Of a stretch of 64,000 bases of DNA, positions 1 through 10,581 are shown piece after piece (the first letter of the stretch is position 1; the number at the start of each line of letters is the position of its first letter). The position numbers and the translations under genes were made by a program. The stretch spans positions 1,426,001 to 1,490,000 of the forward strand of contig JAUKUA010000007.1 in assembly GCA_030549175.1 (NCBI GenBank). The letters are read 5' to 3'. The notes beneath the pieces were generated by a model, which was not told the origin of the DNA, did not search any database, and saw nothing but the letters and a program-made list of their open reading frames with translations. Origin of the DNA: Lasiosphaeris hirsuta (Eukaryota; Ascomycota; Sordariomycetes; Sordariales; Lasiosphaeriaceae).

Positions 1-632
1 CCACCGTCTTGGGCCGCCCCTCTCTTTGCCTCGCAGGATCATTTGAGTATCCATATGCAGTGCTGGGATAGCTCCAAAGCCAAGTATCGTGTGTACCGTA
101 CCGCACGAATTTGTCGGGATGGACTTGGATTTCCCCCAAGACACCCCTGGGAACAAGGAAACATAGGCTTATCCCTATCAAAACTACTGGCTTGGCTCGT
201 CCATCTGCAAGCTACGTAAAATGGCGCCGAAGGAGCCGCAACCGGCCCGGCGGAGGGTTGCGAGGTCGTTTTCTTGAGATGTCTCCTCCAGATCATACGT
301 TTTGGCCAAGGCTCCTTGGCCAGACCACTCAATCGCTCAAGCGTCTTACCACCACCACAGCGGACACCGTCTTCCAGCTTCCAAGCTTGGCCTGCGTCTC
401 GTGTTCCCGCTTTTTCCAGCAACGAGTCATGACGAGTGTTTTTGTGTAGTCTTATTCTCGCTGATTCTGGTGCCTGTCCGATTTTCATATAAGGGCGAAA
501 GCCGATCTCTTCGAGGATGGCCCCTTTCAGCCTTCGTACAGACGCGACTCCACAGAACACTATCACCATCAAAAGACAATACTTGAACAGCAAAAAACAA
601 AAACCATCAACAAGAAATCTAACTTTACGATC
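1..632 (+). promoter_or_regulatory. Upstream region of the alcohol dehydrogenase gene
   Basis: No convincing coding exon is seen in this stretch; open frames on both strands lack family-like sequence. A TATA-like element (ATATAAG) lies at 487-493, about 140 nt before the chosen ATG. The 60 nt before the ATG are A/C-rich and free of ATG in the leader, which suits a strongly expressed fungal gene. The upstream neighbour, if any, lies outside the window. Confidence 0.45.
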
Positions 633-1750
633 ATGACGACCTACGAGATCCCCACCGAGCAATGGGCTCAGGTCATCGAAGAGACCGGCTGTACGTCCCC
701 CCCCCCCCTCCTCTCCCCCCTATTCATGTCATACTAACACCGCCCCCAGCATGCGTCTACAAGAAAATCCCAGTCCCCGTGCCAGGCCCAGATGAGGTGC
801 TCATCGCCGTTAAGTTCTCAGGCGTGTGCCACACGGACCTGCACGCCATGAACGGCGACTGGCCGCTAGCGCGCAAGCTGCCGCTGGTGGGCGGGCACGA
901 GGGCGCGGGCATCGTGGTGGCGCGCGGGTCGCTCGTGAGCGACGTGGCCATCGGCGACCGCGCCGGCATCAAGTGGCTCAACGGCAGCTGCCTAGCGTGC
1001 TCCTTCTGCCAGCAAGGCGACGAGCCGCTGTGCGGCAAGGCCAGCCTGTCCGGGTACACGGTCGACGGCAGCTTCCAGCAGTTCGCCGTCGCCAAGGCGG
1101 CGCACGTCGCGCGGATCCCCGACGGCATGGGGCTGGACGCCGTCGCGCCCGTGCTGTGCGCCGGCATCACCGTGTACAAGGGCCTCAAGGAGAGCGGCGC
1201 GCGGCCTGGCCAGTGGGTCGCCATTGTGGGCGCCGGCGGCGGCCTGGGCAGCATGGCGATCCAGTACGCCAAGGCCATGGGCCTGCACGTCATTGCCATT
1301 GATGCCGGGGAGGAGAAGCGCGAGAGCTGCAAGGAGCTTGGGGCCTCGGTGTACGTCGACTTTGCGGCGAGCGCGGACCTCGTTGCCGAGGTGAAGGCGG
1401 CCACCGGCGATGGCCTGGGCCCTCACGCCGTGCTGGTCCTGGCTGTCCAGGAGAAGCCGTTCCAACAGGCGACCCAGTATGTCCGGAGCAGGGGCAGCGT
1501 CGTCTGCATCGGCCTGCCGGCTAACGCGTACCTGCGCGCGCCCGTCTTCGATACCGTTGTCCGCATGATCAGCATCAAGGGCAGCTACGTCGGCAACCGC
1601 CAGGACACGGCCGAGGCGCTGGACTTCTTTGCCAGGGGCTTGGTCCATGTGCCGTTCAAGACCGTCGGGCTGAGCCAGCTGAACGAGGTCTATGCCATGA
1701 TGAAGGAAGGCAAGATTGTCGGGAGGTACGTTGTTGACACCAGCAAATGA
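633..1750 (+). CDS. Zinc-dependent alcohol dehydrogenase, ADH1 type
   Basis: Two exons, 633-690 and 750-1750, give 352 aa, the usual length for tetrameric fungal/yeast ADH. The intron (691-749) starts GTACGT, has a TACTAAC branch site and ends CCCCCAG; without it the N-terminus is lost, so the ATG at 633 is chosen. Visible landmarks are Cys46 and His69 (GVCHTD, GGHEGAG) and Cys156 as catalytic zinc ligands, structural zinc cysteines 100, 103, 106 and 114, and the NAD-binding GAGGGLG at 180-186. The family interconverts primary alcohols and aldehydes with NAD(H) in the cytosol; ethanol metabolism is the likely role. No targeting peptide is evident, which argues for a cytosolic rather than mitochondrial isozyme. 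Which ADH paralogue this is cannot be decided here. It converges with the next gene. Confidence 0.93.
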
Positions 1751-2173
1751 GCGGCTGGTTTTGTGGTTCGGGAGGAAGCGGATTATGAGGTTTGATGAGG
1801 AGTTGGCGGCGCGGCTTGGAACAAAATGACTGGTGTTCTGGATTCTGTTTGCCTTTTGCTTCCTCATCTGTTTTGAAACTGATCTAGAGTTTTCGTATGG
1901 AACTGAAAACATAGAAAATACATGTGTTTTGGTCTTGTCTACTGTTGTGGGACGTTGACGAAACCCCCTTACTTCTATTGAAACCCAAGCCATGTTAACT
2001 AACCTACGTAGCCCTAAACCACGTTGCACAACATTGGGACAAGCACTTTTGGGATATAATACTTCTAATCATCATACTCTAATGCAAGTGTGTAGCGGTA
2101 TCAAATAACGGAACTTACCTTGTGCAGTGTGCCAGACAGAGTCACCGAGGACGTCACTCCCACCAGGAACCCC
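1751..2173. other. Convergent 3' intergenic region
   Basis: About 420 nt separate the stop codons of the alcohol dehydrogenase (+) and the gamma-glutamyltranspeptidase (-). The sequence is more AT-rich than the flanking exons and presumably holds both 3' UTRs. I see no gene or repeat in it. Confidence 0.5.
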
Positions 2174-4299
2174 TCAAACAATCGACCCTCCACTGTTTAC
2201 CTGTCTTGTCTCACCAACCGCATCAAACGTCCCATTCCCAAATCTCATAATCGCCTGCACGGAGCTCGACTTGGGCCCCATCCATGTTACATTATGCAAT
2301 CTTGCCCTCAGACTCTCAAACACACTCTCGTCAAACCCCTCCTCGACCAACAGCTGCGACGGCATCAGCTGGTCGTGCGGCCGGGGTGCAGCAACTGCGT
2401 CGTGCATAGACATTCCGTGCTCGAGCACATTGAACGCTGTGAACGCCGTGGATGAGATAATGCGGGAACCTCCAGCGGCGCCGGTCGTGAAGAAGACGGA
2501 GCGGTCTGACCCGTTCTCGACGATAAGCGGGCACATGGATGAGAGGGGCCGCTTGCCGGGAGCGATGAAGTTAGCCGACGAGGGGTTGTAGCCAAAAGAG
2601 TTGCGGCGGCCAGGCTGGGAGAAGTCGTCCATTTCGTTGTTTCTAGAGAACACGTTAGGTAAGGATCCAGAGAAGGGGGCCGTAGAAGACATACAGGATA
2701 ACACCCGTGTCAGGGGTCATGACACGCGAGCCGAACAGTAGGTTTACGGTAGTTGTGGAGGAGACTGTCATCCCAAAACGGTCGGCTGTGACGAGATGCG
2801 ATGTGCCCGCGCCAGGGGTTGTATATATTGCTTTGGGATCGTAGACGCTCAGGGGCTGGGTCTGGTTGTCCTGGATTAGTGCGACGATTTGATGGCCGTT
2901 CTCCTCGGTCAACATCTGGCGCTGCAGGTACCTGGTGTTCTTAACGAAATCCGGATCGCCAAATCCTTGTCGTGCTCCATATGCAAACTTCATAGCTTCG
3001 ACAAAGCGATGGGTCGTTAAGTTGCCGTTCTTTACATCCTCGGCCGGATAGTTCTTCATGGTGTTGAGAATACTAAGCATGACTGGCCCGCTGCTGGGTG
3101 CCTGGGTACTGAAGAGCTTGTACCCGCGGTAGTCTATACTAAGGGCCTTCTTCACTTTGATAGCGTATTGTTCAAGGTCTACGTGCGTCAGTATCCCGCC
3201 ACTTTCTTGCGTGGCCTTGATGATCGATTCGGCTGTGAGAAGTTAGAGATAGACTCCATCTCTAATGTGAAGTTAGCTTCTTACCGAGCTTGCCAGTGTA
3301 GAAAGCATCGGCTCCCTCGACGGCAATAGTTTCGAGTGTGCTATCGGTATGTTAGCTTGCCACACTCTAACTGGCTGTTGGTTCACACACTTTGCATATC
3401 GCCTTCTCGTGATAGTTTCGCCGAGTTCCACCAACCTCCCTGTTTGCTGGTCAGCTATTTCCTCCAATGTATCTCACTGAAATCTACAAACTAACCGCTG
3501 GGGGCGAAATCTTGGGCCCAAACGGGGTCCGACACGAGGAACGAGTTGTTTCCGCCAACGCTTTCCATATACCGAATGAGATCCTCGCCGACTTGACCGA
3601 CAGTTTAGCAATGCCCAGCTCCGTCAGGGGCTTAGAGACTCACCGACAAACCCCTCTCGCGCAATACGCGCAGCCGGCCTCACGACGGTTTCCCACGGTA
3701 GCACCCCGTATTTCCTGTGCAGATACTCGAGACCGCGCAGCTCACCGGGGACAGCAACAGCCAAGCCGCCAACTGTGCTGGCAGAGCTGTCGTTTTGGTA
3801 CATATCACGGTGCGCTGCCGCAGGGGCAGTTTCACGGTAGTCAATAAACTCGTACCGCCCGTTGGTATCGCGGATGAGGACAAAGCCGCCGCCGCCGATC
3901 CCCGAGTGGTACATGCCGACGACACCCACGCAAAGCGTCGAAGCCACCATGGCGTCGGCAGCGGTGCCCTTTGTTGGTGTCAGCTTCAATAACAAAATAA
4001 AACAAAACAAACAACCCCCCCCCCCCCCAAAAAAAAAACACTCACGCCGATCTCGATGATACTAGCACCGATGCCCGAACATATCGAACTCTCGCAGGCA
4101 ACGGCGCCCCGGGTGCCGTTAATGGGCGGAACGGGCGGTTGGAACAGCCCCTGGTCCCGGAGCGGGACGGCGGCGCTCGGGCCGAGTTGGACGAGGAGGA
4201 CTGAGAGCCAGCATATTAAGGGCGAGAAAGTGCCTGTTTTTCTGCTGTTAGTTGTGACACAGCCTGATGGCGTCATGGCCGTCCAAACTCACGCAACAT
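2174..4299 (-). CDS. Secreted gamma-glutamyltranspeptidase, 8 exons
   Basis: Exons on the minus strand: 4293-4299, 4046-4233, 3644-3968, 3496-3591, 3391-3439, 3285-3340, 2695-3232 and 2174-2642. They sum to 1728 nt (575 aa), the normal family size, and every junction keeps phase. The N-terminus (MLRTFSPLICWLSVLL...) is a signal peptide that only appears when the 7-nt first exon is joined. Family landmarks include GTAADAMVA, GGGGFVLI, the nucleophile-region GTSH (Thr near residue 384, where autocleavage makes the small subunit), the STTTVNLLFGSRV stretch, NNEMDDFS and the AAGGSR loop. The enzyme removes the gamma-glutamyl group from glutathione and transfers it to water or amino acids, outside the cell or in the vacuole, and serves glutathione turnover and nitrogen/sulfur scavenging. 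The oxyanion loop reads GAAGGSR rather than the common GSPGGSR, a minor departure. The 3441-3495 and 3592-3643 introns are the least certain joins. Confidence 0.9.
4015..4038. repeat. Double homopolymer C14-A10 in an intron
   Basis: Fourteen C are followed directly by ten A on the plus strand. On the transcribed strand of the peptidase gene this is a U10-G14 run starting seven bases after the 5' splice site (4045), inside intron 2. It is likely length-variable. Confidence 0.85.
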
Positions 4300-7200
4300 T
4301 CTCGCTGTTGGACCGTCTGGTCGTCTTATCGCGACGTTGAAATGGTTATCTCGCTGGGAGTGGGATGTGCTCTCGGCTCTGATCACCCGCCCTTATTAGT
4401 CGTGGGACTAATTGAGACCCCTGCTGATACTGCTGATGTGGCAACCACACCGCACTTACCAATTCCTCAAGTCGCGGCCCGAACTGCTCTTGTCTTGCGT
4501 GATGTCCTGCAAAAGTCCCGCGTGGAAAGTGCATTGGAATATATACCGGAGGTCTTCGGCCGTACGGCTTTGCGAGAGTTTGTTGAATTGTTCTTTAAGT
4601 TGAGGTTCAAAGGTAGCTCCAAAAACGTCACCGCCCCATTTTTGTCGTGATTGAACATAATGCAACCTGACCGCCTGACTCCTCGCTAGTCCAGAACGTA
4701 GACTGCGGGAAATGATGATCTTACCTACGGTACTAGCTACGAAGTTCTTACACACCAGTTTAGTTTCCGAATATCCCATGACCCACTCGATACCACGGGC
4801 TTCAATCAGCACCTAGTTGAATGAATCCCTTACCGCCCACAATTGCGTGGCCAAATTATCCGACCGGGGGTCGTGGCTTCTCTGATCTTAGTCTACCATT
4901 GAAGTGTCGCTAGCGCAGTCCGAGCTGTGTGGTGTAATATCTGCATTCGGAAACGCTGTTGATACGGGTACAGTATCGATGGATTAGACGAATAGATAAG
5001 TAGATAGATAAGAGGATGAATGGGCAGTGAATGGCTTCCTCATGGTCCTAGCTCCTTCCTGGGGCTACGTCTTGCGCCCGACCAGGAGCCATTCCTGACC
5101 TCCTCCTCTTGATCCACCCAATTTACTCTACTTCACGGAATACAGCACAATTGCCAGTATCTCGTGAATTGAGTCAGGGTCGCCAAATAACCCTATCAGC
5201 TGTGAAAAAGTATAAATATCTAGGCACCTTGATGAAGCTTGAAAAGCATGAAAGAGGCAGTTTGATTTACTGGCTCTTGAACTCCAGAGTGTTGATAGCT
5301 GTTTTTCTCTCAGCATATCTCCTGACCTTTCCCCAAATAGTCTCCATAAGATAGCCTGAATAAGGGATAAAACCATCGTGTATTGACTTTCTCAAGTTTA
5401 GTGACCAAGCTTTGGTCAACACAAGGGACGCAACTCCCCGGACAGAAAAGGACAGCTACTTGTATACGAGGCCTGCGGAACACACGGCCGGGCCGGTACA
5501 GCCCTACATGCCACAGTCCAAAAATGGCAGGAGCAAAATACTATAACCCCTCTCCCCCCTCGCCTGGAATTTTCTCCTCTGCCATCCTCCAAGGCAGTCC
5601 TGGGAAAGAAAAAGAAATGCATTGTGCCTCGGGTTGTAGCTCCGTTGCCTTTATCGCCTTATTCTGCTAGAATTCATCGGTCGAAATCATAAACCTAACG
5701 TGCCAGGTGTCACTCATGGCCGGTCTACTATGGGCGAGAAAGTTCCCATGTCATGGCTATCGTTCCACTCCTAGGCTCAATTGAAACGGCAACAAAGGAA
5801 ACTCTCATAATGAGGCTACATCGATTAACGAAACAAGTGATTAATCAAGCCAATACTGTTTCCAGTGGCACCGTGCCCACGGCCCGTGTTGTTGGTTTCA
5901 GGCTCAATAGTATCTTGCGTGGACTTCAGTCTGTGTGGTGTTTCTGATCGGCGGGGTAAAAGGCAAGATATTTTACCCTGTGCATCCCAAGAGATCGGCC
6001 TCGGGCCGCCGCGGCATAAACATCGAGCAAGTACGGGGAATGGGAGTAATATTGACAACTCGAGGTCTCTGGGGTGTATACTACGTCTTGATAGACCAGG
6101 CGAGAAGCGCCACCCGATCATGCATGTGGATTCTTACTAGGTATGCACAAGGTATGCACATCCATACCCTAGATCCCCGTGACTGCTCGTAAAATGGATA
6201 TTCCGAAATCTTCGTTGGCTATGCTCTGTGGAAAAGAACGATTTAGGAGATTTTACCATTCATATCCATGGTTTGCGGTGAAGGGAACGCATGTTTCTCG
6301 GGAGTGGTTGGGAGTGGATAGTTGGTGGAGCTGGTGCGATGGGTCGCGGAAAACATCAACCCTTCAATTTCTCTCAAACAACAGCTGGACTGGTGTTCCC
6401 CCGTGAGAGCGTGTTTCGACCAGTCGCCTAGGTGGGTAGGGATGGCAGGAGCGGTCGGGGTGGGTATGTCTGTTATTCATATGTCGATATCATCGCACAA
6501 GGCCTTGAATAGCATTGATTAATGGCGCATCGCTTCGTACCTAGCTATTCCATGGCGGCAATTATAACATTTGGTCTTTCCGCTGACTACACGTTGGCCC
6601 TGGTGCCATGCAAGCCATACGAAGAGGCGGGCGGATCAGCTTTTTTGTCATCAATGTTCTGCGTGAGCTTCCCAGCAGCTTGTCGGACGCTTGCACGAAT
6701 CATGGTTGATGCCAAGAGAAAAAGCGGGTGTCGGAGGCCAAGCGGGTCGGCTGGTGAAACGGCCTCCCCCTCCCACTCCCCAGCCAACCAGGGGACCAGG
6801 AGGGCTTGACCGTGGCCTGTGCTTCGTCGGATCCCAGCTGGCATGAACAACACCCTTCCCTCATCACCTGAATAAGGTCAAAGGCAAGGAGACCAGTCGC
6901 AGCAGTCGCAGGGCCAGCATGATGATGTGCTTGAGAGACCGCCAGAATTTCGAGATCGGCGGAAATTCAGGTCTATTTGCGAGAGATCTATTTGCAAACA
7001 TATGGAGTAGATTGGTAGCGCTACAGCGCAACCGCGAGACCGCAGCAGGCGCGAATGAGGGTGAAGCAGATATATTGCCTGCATCGTGAGTCGGTTCACT
7101 GCATACTAGGAAGGTAGAGTACTTTACCTGTTTTTAGCAGTGTATTGACGAGCTCGAAACTGAACGAGACGGGCGAGACAGCTCGGACAGTCGCATAAAA

Positions 7201-8568
7201 CACGAAAGGCGGGTTTGGGTACCGAATTTGTCTTCGTCGAGGCAAGTCTGGGTCGCCCAGGAACCAGGAATCGTTCGTTTGGAAATCACTTGTATCATCG
7301 ACGTCCAAGTTCCTGGTTGAGCTCGCTGCACCGCCCGCAACCGAGTGCAGTTCATTGCACCGCCGTGTGGATCATGGGGAAAACCGCTCGAACGGACATT
7401 CATTTTGCTTGTTCGCCATGTCATGCAGTGAGCAGCACATGGATGCGATTGCCCAAGCTCGGTGCGTCTCCGCAGCGCTACGAGCTGCGATGCAGACAAT
7501 TGACTGCCCGTTGTAAAGTGCCCGTGCACTTCCAGTATTTAGGTGGCCCGCAGGTACCAGTACCTCGCCACAAACCGGCATCCTACAACGCACCTAGAAG
7601 CCACCTCAATTGACAGACATATCCAGCCTCTTTACACCGTGCCGCGAGGTGCCAAATGTCGCCAGAACTTGAACGGCAGATGTGAGATCCCTGCAAGCCT
7701 CCTCTGTCATGGGCTGCGAGCTCTTGCCCCTTAGCCAAATCCGTGTCCCACGGCCGGCGCCCATTGGCTGTTGTAGCTGTCTCAGATGCGCCGTTCCTGC
7801 ATCTGACCCCTGGCCTTTCCCAGAATTCCAGGCAATCCTCGCGCAGAGTTCGCCAGAGCCCCATGTCAATTCAGTCCACCTCCACTCCTGGATTTTTCTT
7901 CGAAACCTCAGCGCGCTGCCCAGTGCTGCCATCACTCACCACCAGCCCGCCAAGCCGTTGATTAAGGAGTCCCAAGGGAGCCACAGTCTCTGTCTGTGGC
8001 TGCGGGGCCGCAAGGCGGCTATGCTTGCCTGATCCATTCGCAACACCCCATGGCCCCCCAGCTTGTCCCGGGGCCCCCCATGGGTGCTTCGTCCGACATC
8101 GATGCTTCGATGCTCGCCAGGGGTCGTGGGCAGTGTGAGTGGAAGCAGCAGGCAAACAAGAAACCTCTCATAAATGTCAAGCGACCAAGCTCTCACGTCT
8201 CGCACCCTCCCTTTCCTTCCTCACCCTCACCTACGTTCTCTTCGTGTCACGATCTCTCTTCCACAGCCAAGCATCATTCTTTCTGCTTGTCTGTTAAGCC
8301 TGCCAAGTGTAGCTGCTTTCGATTCTCTCTTTTTAACTGTATCTACATTCTCTTCCAACGCCAGCAACTGTGTCTGCCAGCCCCTGCGGAGTCGATTTTC
8401 GCTCTTTTCAACAACTTTTCACAATCGCACTACCCAGGGTTCCAATTTGATCCCTTTCAGAAAGAACTAGAGAACCGACTGTTGTCAGCTCCAAAAGTAC
8501 AGTCCAGTCCAGTCCGAATCAGCAAACGACAAGTCAACGACCGCCGAAACGAACCATCGATAGCCAAG
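4300..8568. other. 4.3-kb gene-free region between divergent genes
   Basis: No open frame here resembles a protein family and none shows convincing splice continuity; frames are short and overlap in all directions. The left part is upstream of the peptidase (-), the right part upstream of the secreted protein (+). It contains a cluster of three GATA cores at 4995-5010. The last 400 nt before 8569 are pyrimidine-rich, as in many fungal leaders. Composition around 5.1-6.5 kb is more AT-rich than in the exons nearby. Confidence 0.5.
4995..5010. promoter_or_regulatory. Cluster of three GATA motifs
   Basis: GATA cores at 4995, 5003 and 5007 fall within 16 nt, about 700 nt upstream of the peptidase start on the minus strand. 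Closely spaced GATA sites are the known target type of the NIT2/AreA nitrogen regulator. A link to the peptidase gene is inference only. Confidence 0.25.
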
Positions 8569-9933
8569 ATGAAGTCCTCCACCCTTACTCTCGGCCTTTT
8601 TGTCGCCCTCACCACGGCATATTCCCACCCGCGCCACATCCACTTCCGCCGTGATAACGCAACTGCCTCCGCTATCGTCTCTAGCGTTGCCTCTGAGACG
8701 TCTTCGGCGCCCTCGCTCCTCAGTGCCGCCTCGGTTGTCAGTTCCGCTGAGGTTTCCTCGTCGGTCTTATCAGAAGCCTTATTGGCAGTCTCTTCTGCAG
8801 TTTCCTCGCTTATCACCAGTGCTTCTGCAGCCCCAACTGCCCTAGCCAATGGCACTCTGTCTTCCGCCAACGGCACCGCCGCTATTGGTGGGCTCACAAC
8901 CTTGACGGTATTGACGACGTCGATCCGCACCGTCACGTCGTGCGCCGCTACTATCACAAACTGCCCTACCAGGGCTTTGGATCTTGCGACACTACCTGCG
9001 GAGGCCCTTTCCACCATCCTTGTCACCGACACCATTGTGCTCACCGAGACCGTCTGTCCTGTCACCGATGTCGCGTCTATCTCGTCGAGCGTCGTTCAAG
9101 AAGCTAGCACCAAGGGCTTCTCAGGCAAGCATACCCTGACCAAGATCATTCCTCAGGCTACCGCTCCCGCCCACATTATCGAGACTTCGACTGTGACGTC
9201 GACCTCTATTTCCATTGTGACTGCCACCAAGGCTGTTACAATCACGCTTGGTGGAAACGGAGGTCTTGGCGGCATCCCTGCACGGGTTGTCACCACAAAT
9301 GTTCTGTCTACTTTTGTGTCCACCGTTGTACACCTTGTCACTGTTACACATGAGGCTGCTGCTTCCTCTACTGTTGCTGTCGAGGTTGACTCTACTACGA
9401 CTCAGCTCACCACCTCTACTGGAACGCGGACCGTCACTATCGAGAAGGGCGCCACTACGGTTGTGGTTGTCCCGGCTGACCAAGCCCATGCCACCCCCGG
9501 CTCTGGTTCCGGATCTAGCTCTGGTTCCGGATCTGGCTCTGGTTCTGGGTCCGGTTCCGGCAACACGGAGTGCGCCGACTTCGCTGTAACTGTCACCGAG
9601 ACCGTGAAGGTTGCTGCCGAGACTGTCACTGTCAAGGCCCCCGCTTCAACTGTCTACTTGACTGTAACGGCCGGCCATGAGGCTGCTGCTTCTGCCCCCG
9701 CCACCGCTAAGAACGCCGTCCCCGACACCAAGGTGACTGAGGCCGTACCCTCTCCTGAGCCTTTCGAGGATGATGAAGAGCTTGAGGTTATTGACAATGG
9801 CGCCTGCCCTCCTGATGTCATTGTAACCCTCACCGCTGAGCCAACTGCGACACCTACTCCGTTCACAGTTTCTAGCAACAGCACCACGGTCCTACCCACA
9901 GGAACCGCTTCCGTTAAGGCTCGGTTCTTTTGA
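8569..9933 (+). CDS. Secreted Ser/Thr/Val-rich cell-wall-type protein
   Basis: Single exon, 454 aa. The frame is open further upstream, but the ATG at 8569 is chosen because it begins a clean signal peptide (MKSSTLTLGLFVALTTAYS) followed by a basic HFRR that could be a Kex2-type site. The mature protein is rich in Ser, Thr, Ala and Val with many TVT/TVTET-like beta-strand repeats and few cysteines (pairs in TSCAATITNCP and TVCPVTD). A Gly-Ser linker at about residues 311-331 splits it into two similarly built parts. The C-terminus ends ...VKARFF without an obvious hydrophobic GPI-attachment tail. Such proteins are common at fungal surfaces and heavily O-glycosylated. I recognise the style but not a defined family, so no molecular function is claimed. 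Confidence 0.75.
   Translation: MKSSTLTLGLFVALTTAYSHPRHIHFRRDNATASAIVSSVASETSSAPSLLSAASVVSSAEVSSSVLSEALLAVSSAVSSLITSASAAPTALANGTLSSANGTAAIGGLTTLTVLTTSIRTVTSCAATITNCPTRALDLATLPAEALSTILVTDTIVLTETVCPVTDVASISSSVVQEASTKGFSGKHTLTKIIPQATAPAHIIETSTVTSTSISIVTATKAVTITLGGNGGLGGIPARVVTTNVLSTFVSTVVHLVTVTHEAAASSTVAVEVDSTTTQLTTSTGTRTVTIEKGATTVVVVPADQAHATPGSGSGSSSGSGSGSGSGSGSGNTECADFAVTVTETVKVAAETVTVKAPASTVYLTVTAGHEAAASAPATAKNAVPDTKVTEAVPSPEPFEDDEELEVIDNGACPPDVIVTLTAEPTATPTPFTVSSNSTTVLPTGTASVKARFF
9499..9560 (+). repeat. Gly-Ser-coding 6-nt repeats
   Basis: Degenerate tandem hexamers of the type ggctct/ggttcc encode an alternating Gly-Ser linker of about 20 residues in the secreted protein. This kind of tract is prone to length change. 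Confidence 0.8.
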
Positions 9934-10581
9934 GGGACAGTTAGAAAGAAGGCGTCATGAACTCATGAAGATAGAATGTAAAAGGGTGTGTTTTTTGTAT
10001 CTAACATTTTCCCCTTTGTGTTGATATCAATCTAAATAAGGTTGAATGATATAAGCCGCGGATCGTCTTGTATGAACAAAGTAAGAACCTATTTTCTTCT
10101 TGGATACCAGCCTAGCCGGACCAGGCTGTCTTCTCTTGGAAATATTATACCCCATGCCTGGCTTAGCTGGGCAGGCGGTTGTTATATGCAATAGAGCGCG
10201 GATACAAATCCGTTCCAATAACCTTGTTGATCTGGGCGTGAAATATTTGACTGCACTCTTTTCTTGGACCAATGCCCCATACTATGCATGAGTCTCTACT
10301 GAAGCCACCTATCAAAGTAGCAAATATGTAACTGACTTGATGTATTGCCGAATTCTGCCGTGCAAACCGAAAGTCAAAGCACTCGACTTCTCCTCCATGG
10401 CACTTCAACGCACCCAACTTGAAGTTTACGAGTTACGATGAGCGCAGAGCTATTTGGCGACACACAGTCCACTAATTTGGACCTTTTATTAATAGTTTAA
10501 AATTGCTGATAATATCAGCTCAGATTATTTTGGCAGAAAGTGTTACGTCCAAAAAATTCCTTTTCATTGAGACTACACTCG
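9934..10581. other. Convergent 3' intergenic region
   Basis: About 650 nt separate the secreted protein gene (+) from ZPR1 (-). It is AT-rich toward 10.45-10.56 kb and presumably holds both 3' UTRs. No gene is seen. Confidence 0.5.

Noticed and set aside
39..662. 207-codon minus-strand frame at the left edge
   Set aside because: No domain, no conserved-looking segments, and it overlaps the promoter and first exon of the alcohol dehydrogenase gene.
992..2029. 345-codon minus-strand frame opposite the alcohol dehydrogenase
   Set aside because: It mirrors the codon bias of the real gene on the other strand and has no family-like sequence.
4456..4812. 118-codon minus-strand frame upstream of the peptidase
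   Set aside because: It does not join in phase to the peptidase, whose signal peptide is complete without it.
7583..7935. Overlapping minus-strand frames upstream of the secreted protein gene
   Set aside because: They overlap in different frames, have no shared protein-like signal, and lie in likely promoter sequence.
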